Of a DNA stretch of 64,000 bases, positions 21,158 to 33,035 are shown one piece after another. This DNA is from Termitomyces sp. T153 (taxonomy: Eukaryota; Basidiomycota; Agaricomycetes; Agaricales; Lyophyllaceae): contig JACKQL020000040.1 of assembly GCA_018296165.2 (NCBI GenBank), forward strand, positions 1-64,000, read 5' to 3'. Below the pieces are notes generated by a model. It was not told the DNA's origin. It did not search any database and saw only the letters and a list, made by a program, of their open reading frames with translations. Position 1 is the stretch's first letter. Each line of letters starts with the position of its first letter. The position numbers and the translations under genes are program-made.

Positions 21158-22711
21158 ATGTTTGGATTCAAGTTGATTCCTAAGTGCACTGCTGCAATGG
21201 GGCATTGCCTCCCTCACAAGAGGGGGGCTAAACTTAGCCACTGGCATGACTGGCTTGAGAATATCAATGCCCGCCATATATATCTGGCTAACAAGTATGT
21301 TGTTAGGGAACCAACTGACTTTGCCTGTGACAGAGTCCCCAATCTGAAGGTTGACATTGGTGGCATCTCAAGGATGGTCTCATCCAATGTCAACAAAGCT
21401 GATGTGCTAGCTGAATCATTCTTTCCTCCCCCCTCTCTCTCTTCAACCATTCCCTACTCAGCATACCCTCAGCCACTCCTTTGCAAACCAGGCAAACCAG
21501 CATACAATGCTACTAAGGCCTACCAACCCATTGGTCTATTAAACATGATGGGGAAACTTCTTTCCACCCTCATAGCCACTGACCTCTCACACATAGCTGA
21601 ATTGCATGGTATGCTTCTAGCAGGTCAATTTGGTGGGTGCCCAGGCCACAACACATCCAATGTGATGCACCTTGTGATCTCAAGGATCAAAGATGCCTGG
21701 TGCTTGGGGAAGGTAGCTGCAGCACTATTCCTTGATGTACAAAGGGCCTTCCCTAGCACAATCAGAGATAGACTCATCCATAACATGAGCAAACTAGGGG
21801 TTCCACTAATGTTCATTTGCCTTGCAAAGAGGATGCTCTCCAATCATTATACAAAGCTGCACTTTGATGACTACTGCTCAGAATGGATTGCCATCAACAA
21901 TGGCACTACATTGGGATGTCCACTCTCCATGCTGTTCTATGCCTTTTATAATGCCCCCCTCCTGCATGTCACTGACCCCAACAGCAAATCCAAACTCTCA
22001 TTTGGCTTTGTTGATAATGTAATGTTCCTTACAATAGCAGAGTCTCTGACAGAGGCACACACTGCTCTGAAGGACATCATGGAGTGTGCTCAAGGTGCAT
22101 TCTCCTGGTCTCTCACCCATTGCTCTAATTGTGAGCTTTCCAAGCTCACCCTCATGAACTTCCCTCAGTCATTCTGGGATGGCACCCCACCTAACCTTAC
22201 TCTCCACCATAGCAATCACAACTTGACAGTCACTTCCCAGGTCATTGACACAGTCTCCTCTTACAAGTATCTTGGCATTCTATTTGACTCCAAGCTGCAG
22301 TGGGCAGTGCATATGCAGAAGGTTATGGCAAGCATGGCCTGGTGGACCCACCAAATTGCCTGGTTGTCTAGGGTGTCAGGTGGCATGCCCCCACACCATG
22401 TTTGCCAACTCTACAACATGGTGGCAGTCCCAGCCTTCTCCTATGCAGTGGACATGTGGTACACTAGAATCTCAGATCCCTTGGCAAAAGGCAGATGCTC
22501 TGGCTCAGTAGCAGTCACCAAAAAGCTCACCTCTGCCCAATGCTGGGCTACCAAGATCATCATAGGCACCTTAAGCACCACAGCTGGAGATGCCCTTGAC
22601 ATCCATGCCAACCTCCTCCCCATTGACCTTCTGTTCCACAAGATACTTGTCAGAGCAGCAGTGCACCTTTTGTCCCTCCCCCAGTCTCACCTCTTGTACA
22701 AGCCTGTGTGA
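21158..22711 (+). pseudogene. Tad-like LINE reverse transcriptase (ORF2 part)
   Basis: A 517-codon open frame, the longest in the window. Landmarks of non-LTR RT in order: AYQPIGLLNMMGKLLSTLIA (fingers), LLAGQFGGCPGHNTSNVMHL (where the family has F-R-x-G-R-S-T), AALFLDVQRAFPSTIRDRL (catalytic Asp), NGTTLGCPLSMLFYAFYNAP, then FVDNVMFL, where Y-x-D-D has become F-V-D-N. A thumb with SSYKYLGILFDSKLQWAVH follows. It would prime cDNA at nicked target DNA. Loss of the second catalytic Asp indicates a dead copy although the frame is open. Confidence 0.88.
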
Positions 22712-24027
22712 TCTGCCACAAGGCAATGTGTATGGCATCACTGCTCACCACTCCACAGACTCTTTTCTCTCACAGGCATTGACCCAACTACAATCAAGAC
22801 AGTGCGGCCCTACCAACAACCACCCAGCTACAAACCTTTGTTCATGACAAACATCACACCCAACAAGGAGGAGGCCCTAGTATCAATCCAGTGGATGCAC
22901 AACCACTCCTGAGCAGTGGTCTACTGTGACAGGTCAGGATCCAAAGGCAGCATTGGGGCATCTGTGGCTCTATTCATAGATGGCAAGGAAACAGCCACAC
23001 TGTGGTACTACCTTGGCTCAGCCACTGAGCACACAGTCTATGAAGGAGAGGCTGTGGGTCTCATCCTCAGTTCACATCTCCTTGCATCCATCAACTGCCA
23101 ACTTTGGAGCACAATGATAATTGGGACCGATAACTAGGTAGCCATACAGGCCCTCAGCAATCAGCAATCTCACCTGGCCCACTATATCCTCAACCACGTC
23201 CATACAGCCACCAAGTCCCTCCACAAGAAGCAGGACTACCTCAAGTCCACCCACTGGCAACACTGAACAGTCACCCCAATGACAAATTGACAACTCAGGA
23301 CCCACAAAGTCATCAGGCTCCAAATTCACTGGTCCCCAGAACACATGGACTTTGCCCTGAATGAATGCACAGATGTACTGGCCAAGGAGGCTGCCCATGG
23401 ACTTTCCAGCCCAGCCAAGAACCTCCCAACCTACCTTATGAAGGGCCACCTACCCCACAGCATCCTGGCAATCTATAGCACTGACCTTTTAGCTACCCAG
23501 GTAATCTGAAAGAGGCAGTGGAAGAAGTCCCCCTGCCGCCCAGCCATACACAGAATCAACAGGACACTCCCTTCCAAAAACTACCTCAAACTGACTAAAT
23601 TGCTTGACCAAAGGCAATCTGCAGTCCTGACACAGCTACACACAGGCCACTTTTCCCTCAACCAACACCTCTTCTGCATATGCAAAGTTGAGATGCCAAC
23701 TTGCCCCCAATGCCAAGGCCTCACCATCAAAACAATCAACCACTATATGTTTGAATGCCTCCAATACCACTATAAATGCCATGTCCACCTCTCATGTCCA
23801 CTAAAGCACAGAGCTGAGTCCCTCTTGCATATTCTCAATGACCCCTCCACATTGACCCATCTCTTCAGATACATCAATGCCACAGGATGCTTCGAGACCC
23901 CACCACAACCACAATCAACACAACAGCAACAGCTCCACATCCAACCAGGCCTCCACATGCTACATGCCCAACATGAGCCCCCCCATCCCCAGGACCTACA
24001 GGCCCACAGTCCACCCACCAATGCATA
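22712..24027 (+). pseudogene. Tad-like LINE RNase H and C-terminal zinc finger
   Basis: RNase H is visible as VYCDRSGSKGSIGASVALF (Asp), TVYEGEAVGLIL (Glu) and MIIGTDN (Asp), interrupted by a stop after TDN. The later frame 23600-24028 contains LTQLHTGHFSLNQHLF and a C-x2-C-x8-H-x4-C finger (CPQC...NHYMFEC), as in Tad/I-type LINEs whose RNase H is followed by such a finger. Several TAG/TGA codons interrupt the region. RNase H within ORF2 supports a Tad1-clade assignment. Confidence 0.82.
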
Positions 24028-24387
24028 ATATACTTTCATTTCACTCTAACTTATACAGGTCCTTCTAATAACAGCACTTGGCACACACCCTACTAACCCC
24101 CTCTCTGGTAGGGACCCTGGCCTTGTTGCTTGCCCCAACCTCACCTGCCTAATGGGCATTCATTGTAACTACCTCCCCAATGCAACTAGCCATGCCATTA
24201 CTCCTCAGGGTCTACCAGGGGAGCACAGTCTAAATCAGCATTGGGAAGCATTGGCCTGCTCATTCTCCACATATGTGGGGGGGTGAGGCATTCCATGGAT
24301 CTCATAAAATATGTAGCCTCATGTCCATTGTACCATGCAACATAGGCACCAGGTGCCTTGTGCACATTAATTGATAAAAAAAAAAAA

Positions 24388-25740
24388 TAGAGACGAATGT
24401 TGGGAATGAAGGCATGGGGTTGACCTGGGCTGTAAGTGGAGTGGCAAGACCTGGTGACTGGTTTGCTAAAGCAGCAAAGGCATGAAGCATGGCCATCATA
24501 CCAGCAAGTGCTGCATTGCTGTTCTGTGTTGAAGAGGAATCTGGCAGTCAAAGGATCAGGGCTGAGTCCCTGCTGATCAAGTTTGGGCATGGCTGATGCT
24601 AGGGTTGGCAATGGCATGAGTGAAGGGAGAGGCAACAATAGAGGCAATGATAAAGGGGAAGGCTGTGATTGAAGGTAGCTTGCTGAGGCAAACCAACCAT
24701 TTGGAAGGTGAAGACAATCCAATTTGATTGTACTTAGTGCCCATTGAGCAACATGTCCTGCTGAAAGAAAAAGCTGAGTCCAGTGGACTGACAAGCTCTA
24801 TGTGAGTGAGGAGAAGGATGCAGGACAAGAGTACTAGACAAACCTGACAAGCTCTATGTGAGTGGGGAGAAGGATGCAGGATGAGGATATGGGAAACAGT
24901 ATGTAGAACTACATACTATGTCTGAAGACAATGGGCCCATTGTCACTATACAACAATGAGGTGTGATATGACAAGGGTGGATGTGTTGTGTAGTGCATGA
25001 TTGAGCAAGGATCATGTTTGCATACCTAGATATCAATTAAAGGTTTTTGATTGTCACATAAATCTGGTGTAGTTGTGGATAATCATGGGTAAATCTGTTT
25101 TACAATCAAAGAAATATATTACAGTCAAACCCATCAGATTGAAGGGATTATTGGTTACAAGGGCCATCAGTTATGAGGGTTCAAGGTTATCAACCACATG
25201 TGCACTCCCAAAAGTTTCATTGATAAGAGTTGCTCAGTGCTTATCCAGCATTAGAGCCCCTAATAGTCACTATCTGAAGTTTATACCTTCTGGTCACTAT
25301 TGGCATCTTGCAGTTCTGGAATGTTAAGCCCCTTGGCCAATCTAGCAGAAGTCAACAATATTATGTTTGTAACAGCACCATGGGAATATTACAATGTGTT
25401 ATTGCAAATTCTATCAGCAGACATGCTTGACTGCTTTCTAGGCTCTATGGAATTCTTACATTGTGTTGTTGAAAACAAGACCAGCAAACAGCCAGACCTG
25501 GGAAATGGAAGCAATGGAAGGAAGAGAGCAGATGCTGATGGCTCTGTTGCCATACCACATCTCTTGTGTACAAATCCATTGCAATCTGTCACAGAGCCAG
25601 TGAAATCTATTGAATCTTGGTCCATCCAGATTACATATCCAAACTACTTAAATTACTGCTAGAAGCCAGTCTGGAGTCATTGTTAAGTATAAAGCTGCTG
25701 GCTCTTATGCAGCATCTATTGCAAATTCAGTGGAAATGAA
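24388..25740. other. Unassigned A/T-rich stretch with a tandem repeat
   Basis: No gene recognised. A 58-bp-period direct repeat (TGACAAGCTCTATGTGAGTG at about 24789 and 24847, each followed by GGAGAAGGATGCAGGA) is present. Weak open frames at 25073-25327 and 25300-25662 match nothing I know. Confidence 0.4.
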
Positions 25741-25794
25741 CATTCCAACAGTTGTCTACTCTGCAGTCTTGCCATGGAAACAGAATTTTCCTAT

Positions 25795-26680
25795 CAGTGT
25801 TATGGCTTGATGGTTTAAGGTGCCAATTTCCTACAATTCTCTCTATTAGGATGAGGATTCAATTCCTTTGTTTGACAATCGATCACTTCTTTGTTCCTCC
25901 ATTTTTATTTATTGTGCTTTTTTTCTCTTGCTCCAACCAATGCTCAGGCTCACCCTGAAGCAACATGCCCTCATATTTTGGTCATTTAGGCTGGTGACCT
26001 GCCAAATCCTTTCTTGTCCTACAACCAACAATTTCCCAAGCCCTATTGATTTCACTTGGCTGAGATATCAAGCTTTCATGCCTCAATGGCTTCAAAAATC
26101 AGGTATTCTGCCTACATGACCAGTCTTATATCTCATATCTGTAAGGTTCAGGATTTGCGTCCTTGCTTGGCATGTCTTCAGGTTTGGAAGGTTTTTGGAC
26201 ACTATTTCAATTGACCACTGTTTCACATGCTCTTGCTCCAACCAATGCAATGCTTTTAGCCTGCTTAACATTTCAAGCCATCATGGCTTAATGGTTTGAA
26301 GTGTCTGGTATGTGGCATTTGGTCTGTTAGGTCTGTGGTTCCAATCCCTTATTTGACATATCAATTGGCAATTGTTATTCTTTTTGCCAGCAGCTCCAGT
26401 GTACATACATTTATTTCTGCTGGCAGAGGTTTCCAGTACCAGCTTCTGTTGGACACATTGACCATATCTGATAGTAGATATCTGGTGGTGTCTTCTATTT
26501 CACATGACAAGTTTTATGTTTGTCACATTGAAGGCTTGACTTCCTTGCTTGACCTATATATTCAGGAAAACCAACTTTTGAGTTGTTTGGAAATCTAGAC
26601 TTTTTGGCCACAATTCAAAGTGCCTTTATGGCTCAATGGCTTGAAGTGTTCATGTGAATCTCTCATTTGACATATTGTTG
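25795..26680 (+). repeat. Cluster of tRNA-derived SINE units
   Basis: Four A-box-like starts (ATGGCTTGATGGTTTAAGG type) occur at about 25803, 26079, 26285 and 26627. The first three are followed some 50-65 bp later by B-box-like GGATTCAATTCC, AGGTTCAGGATTT or TGGTTCCAATCCC and a shared tail resembling TTTGTTTGACA. Units 1 and 2 also share the exact 19-mer CTCTTGCTCCAACCAATGC (25925 and 26230), so a body sequence is common beyond the tRNA head. Unit 4 has lost the middle. This indicates a pol III SINE family. Confidence 0.6.
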
Positions 26681-26699
26681 AGATTATGGAGTGACAGTA

Positions 26700-27956
26700 G
26701 TACACAACTTCACTTTACATCTTACTTAACTCACTATAACACCATCTTGTGGTGCATATGACAGGATTACATTATGTTCTCTTCCTGGATGTCATGTATT
26801 CTTATCTACTCTATAATTTATGCGATGACTCCTGGGAAAGTGGCTGTGCCTGTATGGCAACAACTCCTGGGAAGAATTTTGCTGACTAAAATTTGTCAGC
26901 ACTGACTGATGCTGACAAAGAATCACATATTTAAGGTAATTGGCTGGCCAAGAACCTTCCTTTGGGAGTAGTTGGGTCTTTTTTGATTGGGAAAAAAGTT
27001 TGGGAAAAAAAGGGTATAATAGACAGCTTTAGTTTATGGCATGAATCCAATGTTTTTTGAGCTATCAAAATCCATCATTTAGGCAATATTCAACTAATTT
27101 CAGCCTTTTCCCAGCATGTATTGTTTTTGAATACATTTCTATTCTGTCAAATCTTTGGGAAGCAAGTCTTTGAGAAAGAAACATAGTATGCTGTTCATCC
27201 AGAAAGGTTCAAAGCTGCTCAAAGAAATCACTACCAAGCAATGCAAGGATAATATCCAGTAAAAATCTTCTACTTTAAAACTTAAAAAAAGACCTTGGAC
27301 AACTATGGTACCTGATGGTCTTTGAGAGGTTTGTGCTCACTATGATTTAGATATGTAAGCTTGAATATAAATCTGATAGATTTGAATGGAATTACTGAGC
27401 TAGCATAACATGTTTGTTTGATTCCTTTTCACTCTAAAACAGAAGTTTTCCTGTGTGTATACCTGGACTTGTATTGGAATTGGATAGCTTCTAACTTGAA
27501 GATCTGTACTATAGCATTACAACTGAGGATTCATACAGTGTGATAGATGATGGAAAATGTTCAATTGGTAAAGAGTTCACTTCTGTCAAATATGGTAATT
27601 TTTCCTTTGTGAGCCATTTGGGCAGCTAATATTAGACAGTAGAGAAAGTAGACAGAATAATTACATACAAATATTGACATATGCAAGGAAAAGTGGTTGA
27701 AGAACTTTTCCAGGCATGTACTGTCTTTTCATGCACCTCTGGCTGTTTTGTAAATCATGCGGAATAAATCTTAGGAATCAACCATCCAACATTTTTAAAA
27801 GTTAAAGGCAACAAACTAGGCTTCAAAGTAGACTTCATCAGTGCTGATTCTTATAATTGTAATGCAAAAAAAGTATTAGATCTATGGAACTCATCAATAC
27901 TATGGTTGTGCCATCACTTCAATTGTAAAATCTCCTACTTTTTTCTACTAGGCTTA
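26700..27956. other. A/T-rich unassigned stretch before the Helitron fragment
   Basis: No open frame or known motif recognised. A CTCCTGGGAA repeat occurs twice near 26830-26875. Part of this stretch may be the decayed upstream part of the Helitron. Confidence 0.4.
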
Positions 27957-28600
27957 TTATCTGAACCATACCATTCTCTCCAGCAAGAACTCTGATATAG
28001 AAAACATTAACTCAGAAGTTCTGCAGAGATATCCAGGAGAAGAGAAGGTCATGCAGAGTGAGACTGTCATATCTAATGATGGAAATGCCAATGGCCTGGG
28101 AGTGTATCCAATGGAATACCTCAACTGTTTCAGAACCAGTAGTTTGCCTTTGGCTGAATTCACTCTCAAGATCAGAGTTCCTGTCATGCTGCTCAGGAAT
28201 CTGGATATGACTAAACAACTTGACAATGGAACAAAAATGAGTTTCATCCACATCAGCACCAGAGTTCTTGGATGTTGGATCATCAGTGGAGATTCCAAGT
28301 TTGCAGGATCAATCATTTGATTTCAAGGATCGACATGAATGCCCCTGAAGAGGATTTGCCAATTCTATTGTGCAGAAGACAATTCCCAGTTTGCTTAGCC
28401 TTTGCTATGACAATCAACAAGTCTCAAGGTCAATCAGTAAAACATGTTGGATTGGACCTTTGATCAGGAGTTTTTGCACATAGCCAACTTTATGTTGCAC
28501 TTTCTCAATGCATATCAGGAGATCATATTGAAGTCATTTTGATTCAGAAAACACATCAAAAAAGACTGCAAATATTGTCTATCAAGAATTCCTGAATGGT
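27957..28600 (+). pseudogene. Helitron Pif1-type helicase, C-terminal fragment
   Basis: The reading enters after a CTACTAG splice-acceptor-like site with YLNHTILSSKNSDIENINS. It continues through LPLAEFTLKIRVPVMLLRNL, GCWIISGDSKFAGSI, FPVCLAFAMTINKSQGQSV and KHVGLDL, and a YVALSQC block. These are the late helicase motifs of Pif1-like proteins fused to Rep in Helitrons, where they unwind DNA for rolling-circle transposition. ATP-binding motifs and the Rep domain are absent. Stops and a frame change near 28320 make it a pseudogene. No Helitron terminus was found. Confidence 0.8.
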
Positions 28601-28900
28601 TTACAAATGTAAGCATAACTTTTGATGGATTCAAACAGATTGCTAACTTCTATAAATTTCAGCACCTAATGTATATGACCTGACAGTGTAGTATCTATAT
28701 TATGAATAGTTCCAAATGTAAGTGTGACAGTTCAAATATCTACTTAGTTAATAATTTTCAGCATCTCTAATTTATACCAGTAAACATTGTAGTATTTTGT
28801 TGATAATGTAATACAGATACATGATTGGTTTATATAGAAGATTTCAGGATTGAATAGTAAGAGAAAAGCAAAATTGAGTCAACCAAATACAAAGACCTAA

Positions 28901-28976
28901 CCAAACATAGTGAGGTTGGGTCTGGATCTTAGCATTGAGTTGATGAAATACCTAACCAAACAAAGTGAGGTAAATA
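28901..28976 (+). repeat. Short direct repeat upstream of the mariner
   Basis: CCTAACCAAACATAGTGAGG and CCTAACCAAACAAAGTGAGG lie 50 bp apart. They may be part of a mariner terminal region, but no inverted partner was seen downstream. Confidence 0.45.
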
Positions 28977-29119
28977 AAGAGTAAGTTGCATGTGGGAATA
29001 TCAACAGAGTCATGTGACTATGCTTGGTTATATTTGGCAGTAATTCAAGTTGGTTGAACCACATTTTGACCTTCAACCACCATCATAAAAGCTACTCCTC
29101 CAGCACAACACTTTACTGT

Positions 29120-29870
29120 TGCTTCTCTCCTTCCTCAAGGGTATTCTCTACTATTAGGAGGATTGGTAGAGAATTGGAGGTGGACAAGAAAAACCATCCT
29201 GCAGGCCATCCTGCTGAGCTTACTCCACATGATAAACAGGCTATTGTTCAACAAATCTCAACTTGGAGACTTGATACAGCTGTTCAGGCCACCAATTTTA
29301 TCAACAACATCATTTCCAAGCCTGTCTCTCCTCAGACTGTCCAGAATATGCTGAAGAAGGAGGGGTATTGGTCTGCTACACAGAGGAAAGTTCCTACACT
29401 CAAAGCTAGACATTGGCAACTATGTGGACAGATGAAACAAAGATTAACAGGATTGGGTCAGATGAGAAGCAGTATGTGTGGAAGCTATGAGGAGAAGGCA
29501 TTTCAAACCAAACCACTACACCTACTGTGAAACATGGAGGAGGAAATAATCTCATGGTATGAGGCTGTATGGGTTGGACTGGGGTAGAAAAGCTGGTAGA
29601 GGTGGTGGGCATCATGAATGCAGAGCAGTACTGTGAAATTTTGGATGATGGAGCAAAGGAGAGCTTTGAGAAGTTGGAGATGGAGGAGTGTGCCCACTAC
29701 TTTCAACAGGACAATGACTCAAAACACAACTCATAAAGAGCTAACAAGTGGTTTGAAGACAACAACTTTGACATTCTCTAGTGCCAGCCTAATCCTCTGA
29801 TCTTAACCCTATTGAACACCTCTGGGAGTACCTCAAGGAGCAGGACTTTCAAACTTTGTTGCAAAATGAG
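29120..29870 (+). pseudogene. Tc1/mariner-type transposase remnant
   Basis: The helix-turn-helix half is open (29024-29530): LTPHDKQAIVQQISTW, FINNIISKPVSPQTVQNML, ATQRKVPTLKARHWQL. The catalytic part is spread over other frames: TDETKIN (first Asp, near 29430), TTTPTVKHGGGNNLMV, YFQQDNDSKHN (second Asp, near 29710) and the N-P-x-E-H-x-W-E-Y-L-K end, partly frameshifted. A deletion removes the segment just before the first Asp. The enzyme would cut and paste DNA at TA sites. Clearly inactive. Confidence 0.82.
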
Positions 29871-29999
29871 TTGAATGAGGGATGTCCAAGAACACTGATG
29901 TGGTTCTATGCCACCTAGCTGCCATGCAGAGAAAACAAAAGAAAGCCTAAACACAAGCAACCAGATAGAGTAGTTGGCAATAGAAAATAATGAGGGCAA

Positions 30000-31030
30000 A
30001 TCAGTAAATGTCCCAGAAAACAAGAGCTAATGGACAAATGGGTGATGTAGGAGACAAGTGAGAAATGTCACTATTGCTAGCCCAACTTGCTAGACAATAA
30101 TGCAGGGTCACTAGTGGAAATCACTAAGAAGAGGGGAAGGAAATAAGTTGGTAAAGGGATAGACTAAGTGATTGGAAACAATGGAATTGGCAGGAAAGTG
30201 AAAGTTGTTAAGGAAGAAGGATAGAAAGGACAGGGATGTAAAACAAGTCACTAAGAACTAGGGTGACAAGGAAGATTGCTAAGGATGATAAGGGCCTAGC
30301 AACATGGGAGAAGGAGTAAGTGAAATTGGTAGGAGTTGAGGAACAAATGCAAAGTGGTTGCTAGCTGTAGTTGCTAGTGTTGCTAAGTTGCAGCACACTA
30401 AAGAATACCTGTAGTTGGTACCCATGCTAAATTGAATACAAGGTTGTCAAGACTTGTTGCTAAGTTGTTAACAATGACAAGAGAGTATGATAAGAGGAGA
30501 GCTGAAGCCTAAGAGCTGAGGGATACTTTGGGGACAATACTCTGGTTGATTGTCTGTTGCTGTATGTACAGGCAGTATTTATACTGTTTGTAAGTATAGT
30601 ATTCAGAAAGGAAAGATGGTTGCTGCCAGCAATAGTGTCTGCCAAAGTGTTTATAATACATATTGGATGTCAGTATAGTAAACAAGTGTATGTATTCAAT
30701 GTCAAAAAGATGCATAATAGGTGTCAGTAAGAAAGAAAAAAAAGAGCATACCTAATGTCAATATCTGAAGTGTAGATGCTGTTTAGGTATGTTTGTAAGC
30801 AAGACAAGAGAAATGATGAGGAGTCACATGGTCTTTGATATCTGTTTTGAGAAGAAGTATTGTTGTTGCTAAGTAATGTTGCTAGTGTTTGTTGCTAAGG
30901 GAAGTTCTTGACCTTATTGTTCTAGATCTAAAGGCTAGACTCCATGTGTGGTCACTAGAATCCCATGCAATGGCTACATTGTTTCAGACCTTGGGGCTAG
31001 ACCACATTGTGTCCACATCAGATGCTGCCC
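30000..31030. other. Unassigned region rich in TTGCTA motifs
   Basis: No gene recognised. The hexamer TTGCTA, often as GTTGCTAAGT or GTTGCTAGTG, occurs at least eight times between about 30070 and 30900. It could be a decayed LTR of the minus-strand element that follows. Confidence 0.4.
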
Positions 31031-32001
31031 AGATAAGATAGTTGGAGATGTCAGTAATGGTTCTCAGTGACAAATGGGTCTTATCAACATTGTCCATAAA
31101 CTTCTGAATTCTCACATATGATGTGAAGTCCCAAGGTGTCACTGACAACTGATTAACAGCCAAGTGCCATGCCTGAACATAGACAGAAATAGTGCAATGA
31201 TTGTAAAGGTGATGGAAGAATATAAAATACTTGAGCTTCTAGGCTGCCACATCATTGCCCACATTGTAGCATCAATGAAGGATGGCCAGGTGTCACATTC
31301 AGTCAGAACAGGAAGATTATGAGGCCACCCCAGCAAGGAGGAAGTGAGTTAAAGAATCTCTGAGGACAACTTGCTGGTGAAAACACAGGAACAGATGTTG
31401 TCACTACACCAGAAATCCTTGAAGACAGAACACTCAGCTGGGGAAGAATGTTCATTAAAAAGTGGCAGCACAACAACTTTGCAAGTAGGGTCAACTAGCA
31501 TACTAGGGGGGATTGGGCAAATATGACTATTAAGACCTGAGTAATCAATCAATGTCATGACAGCATTGAACCAGGTGCTCCAATCTGCCAAAGAAAAAGG
31601 TTAGGGACTAGTAGTGATGGGAGGCAACTTGGTGTCACAAGAAGGATCAACAGGATATGTAATGCAGTAGATAGAATGTGCAGGAACAGGAACAGGATGT
31701 GCAGTGTTGTAAAATTGATGTGGATTGTAATAGTCATGGTGAGGAACAAGATTGTAGTCAAAGTGATGGGATTGTGCATCACCATCCACAGGAGGAACAG
31801 AAGGAGAAGGGACTGGCCAAAAGGCAAGGGTTTTACAGGGAAAAAAGGAGGGATCCGAAAAAAAAATTCAAACAGGTTTATGTGAGGTGGCAGTGAGCAG
31901 TAGGAGTGTAAAGCAAAAGAGGCAGAAGCAAGGAAGGAGGGAGTTTCGGGAAAATAGGTGGGAGAATCAACGATATGTTGAGACATGTGATGTGAAAACA
32001 A
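31031..32001 (-). pseudogene. Possible Ty1/copia-type Gag region
   Basis: Minus-strand frames read a Pro/His/Tyr-rich N-terminus (HFDYNLVPHHDYYNPHQFY), then a conserved-looking core: DWSTWFNAVMTLIDYSGL, VVLPLFNEHSSPAECSVF, DFWCSDNICSCVFTSKLSSE, followed after a stop by a W-P-x-x-L-P-V-x-T and FIDATMWAMMWQ segment. The pattern (short residue spacing after TW, bulky W-x-S-D) resembles the Gag of copia-like elements I recall from agaricomycetes, but no protease or RT follows. Family assignment is tentative; the coding nature of the core is better supported than its name. Confidence 0.45.
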
Positions 32002-32134
32002 GAGGAGAATCAGGAGAATCAGACAGAACTGGAACCAAAATGGGATGAAAAGAAGAATTCATAACATGACTAGAAGTGGGTGAATGTAAAGGAACAGAAT
32101 GCAAAAGATGGGAATGAATTAAAGAGTAGGCAAG

Positions 32135-32575
32135 TCATAAAGGCTCATTATACAGTGTGACGAGAATGAGAATTCTGAGAGGCAAATGGAGAGGACTTGC
32201 AAGAAGGATCAAAAGTGGAAGAGACAACTGTCTATGCAGAATCAGGATGCAAGTGAAACATATGGGGGACAGGATGTCAGAAACAATGAAAAGAGCAAAT
32301 ATATATTGGGCTGTTGAGGCACCATGGGATTCAAACACCAACGCAGCAAAGCCCGGATTGTGGTCAATTTCCAAGAGATAAAAGAATCCATTCCCGATGT
32401 TGATAACATAGTGAGAGAAGCAAGAAACCCAGAACGTGAAGAGGCTTGAGTTAATCAATGCCTCCCGAGGGAAATGGCAGAAACATGCATAACTCAAAAA
32501 ATGAAAAAAAGCATATGCAAATGAGCTGTCCCTGGCACTCAGAATACACAATAGTTGTCTATCAGGGATACCCAC
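32135..32575 (-). CDS. Unrecognised open frame, 146 codons
   Basis: The open frame contains VINIGNGFFYLLEIDHNPGF and a hydrophobic C-terminal half. It lies where composition shifts to host-like. No family is recognised and no introns are evident. It may be a fragment of a host gene or chance; nothing upstream or downstream clarifies it. Confidence 0.25.
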   Translation of the reverse strand: MGIPDRQLLCILSARDSSFAYAFFHFLSYACFCHFPREALINSSLFTFWVSCFSHYVINIGNGFFYLLEIDHNPGFAALVFESHGASTAQYIFALFIVSDILSPICFTCILILHRQLSLPLLILLASPLHLPLRILILVTLYNEPL

Positions 32576-32624
32576 AACCTGCTAAGCCATGTCTGAGAAA
32601 CCTAGATGACATTTAATAGATTGC

Positions 32625-32781
32625 CCTCAGTGCCTGCCAGATGGTGGAGAACAACTATACATTGGTCGTACCTAGATGGCAGTCAGTAGATTTACGTACT
32701 GCTATCAGGTACTGGTAAAAGACACAAGATATAAATGACGACTTACTACCTCAATGCCCTGTCAGATGGTGAGAACAACTG
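32625..32781 (+). repeat. Imperfect direct repeat
   Basis: CCTCAGTGCCTGCCAGATGG with a following GAACAACT near 32625 is repeated, with differences, near 32750. A second pair, ACCTAGATG followed by AGTAGATT-like sequence, precedes them. The origin is unknown. Confidence 0.4.
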
Positions 32782-33035
32782 AGGTAAAGACGCATAACAA
32801 TGTAACGAACACGTGACCACGCAGGAGCCTGACTGCAAACAATCAATCATGTTTGCCGCCGCTATGTAAAGTAGAATGGGCGGTAGACGTATTCGAACAT
32901 ACCTGCCCCCGAGATTATCATCGGGAAGAGACTCAACTATTTTAAGTCTGTTCAAATTCAAATGTCTTATCAGGATGTAAATAGTAGAAAGGTATATTGC
33001 TACATCAGAATCAGAGGCTGCCGACTAGGGTGGCT

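Larger units (their letters stand above)
20937..24387 (+). mobile_element. Tad-like LINE, copy 1, 5'-truncated
   Basis: Non-LTR element with RT, RNase H, a C-terminal zinc finger, a 3' UTR and a 12-base poly(A) at 24376-24387. ORF1 and the endonuclease are missing; the exact 5' limit just after the solo LTR is not visible. Its 3' UTR is shared with the minus-strand copy at 46156-46489. Frames are nearly open in RT but broken in RNase H. Confidence 0.88.

Noticed and set aside
24198..24794. 198-codon minus-strand frame with Cys and Pro runs
   Set aside because: Begins in unassigned repeat sequence, crosses the LINE poly(A) and continues antisense through the LINE 3' UTR.
25803..26680. Functional tRNA genes
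   Set aside because: A/B-box-like signals are present but acceptor and anticodon stems do not pair; better explained as SINE heads.
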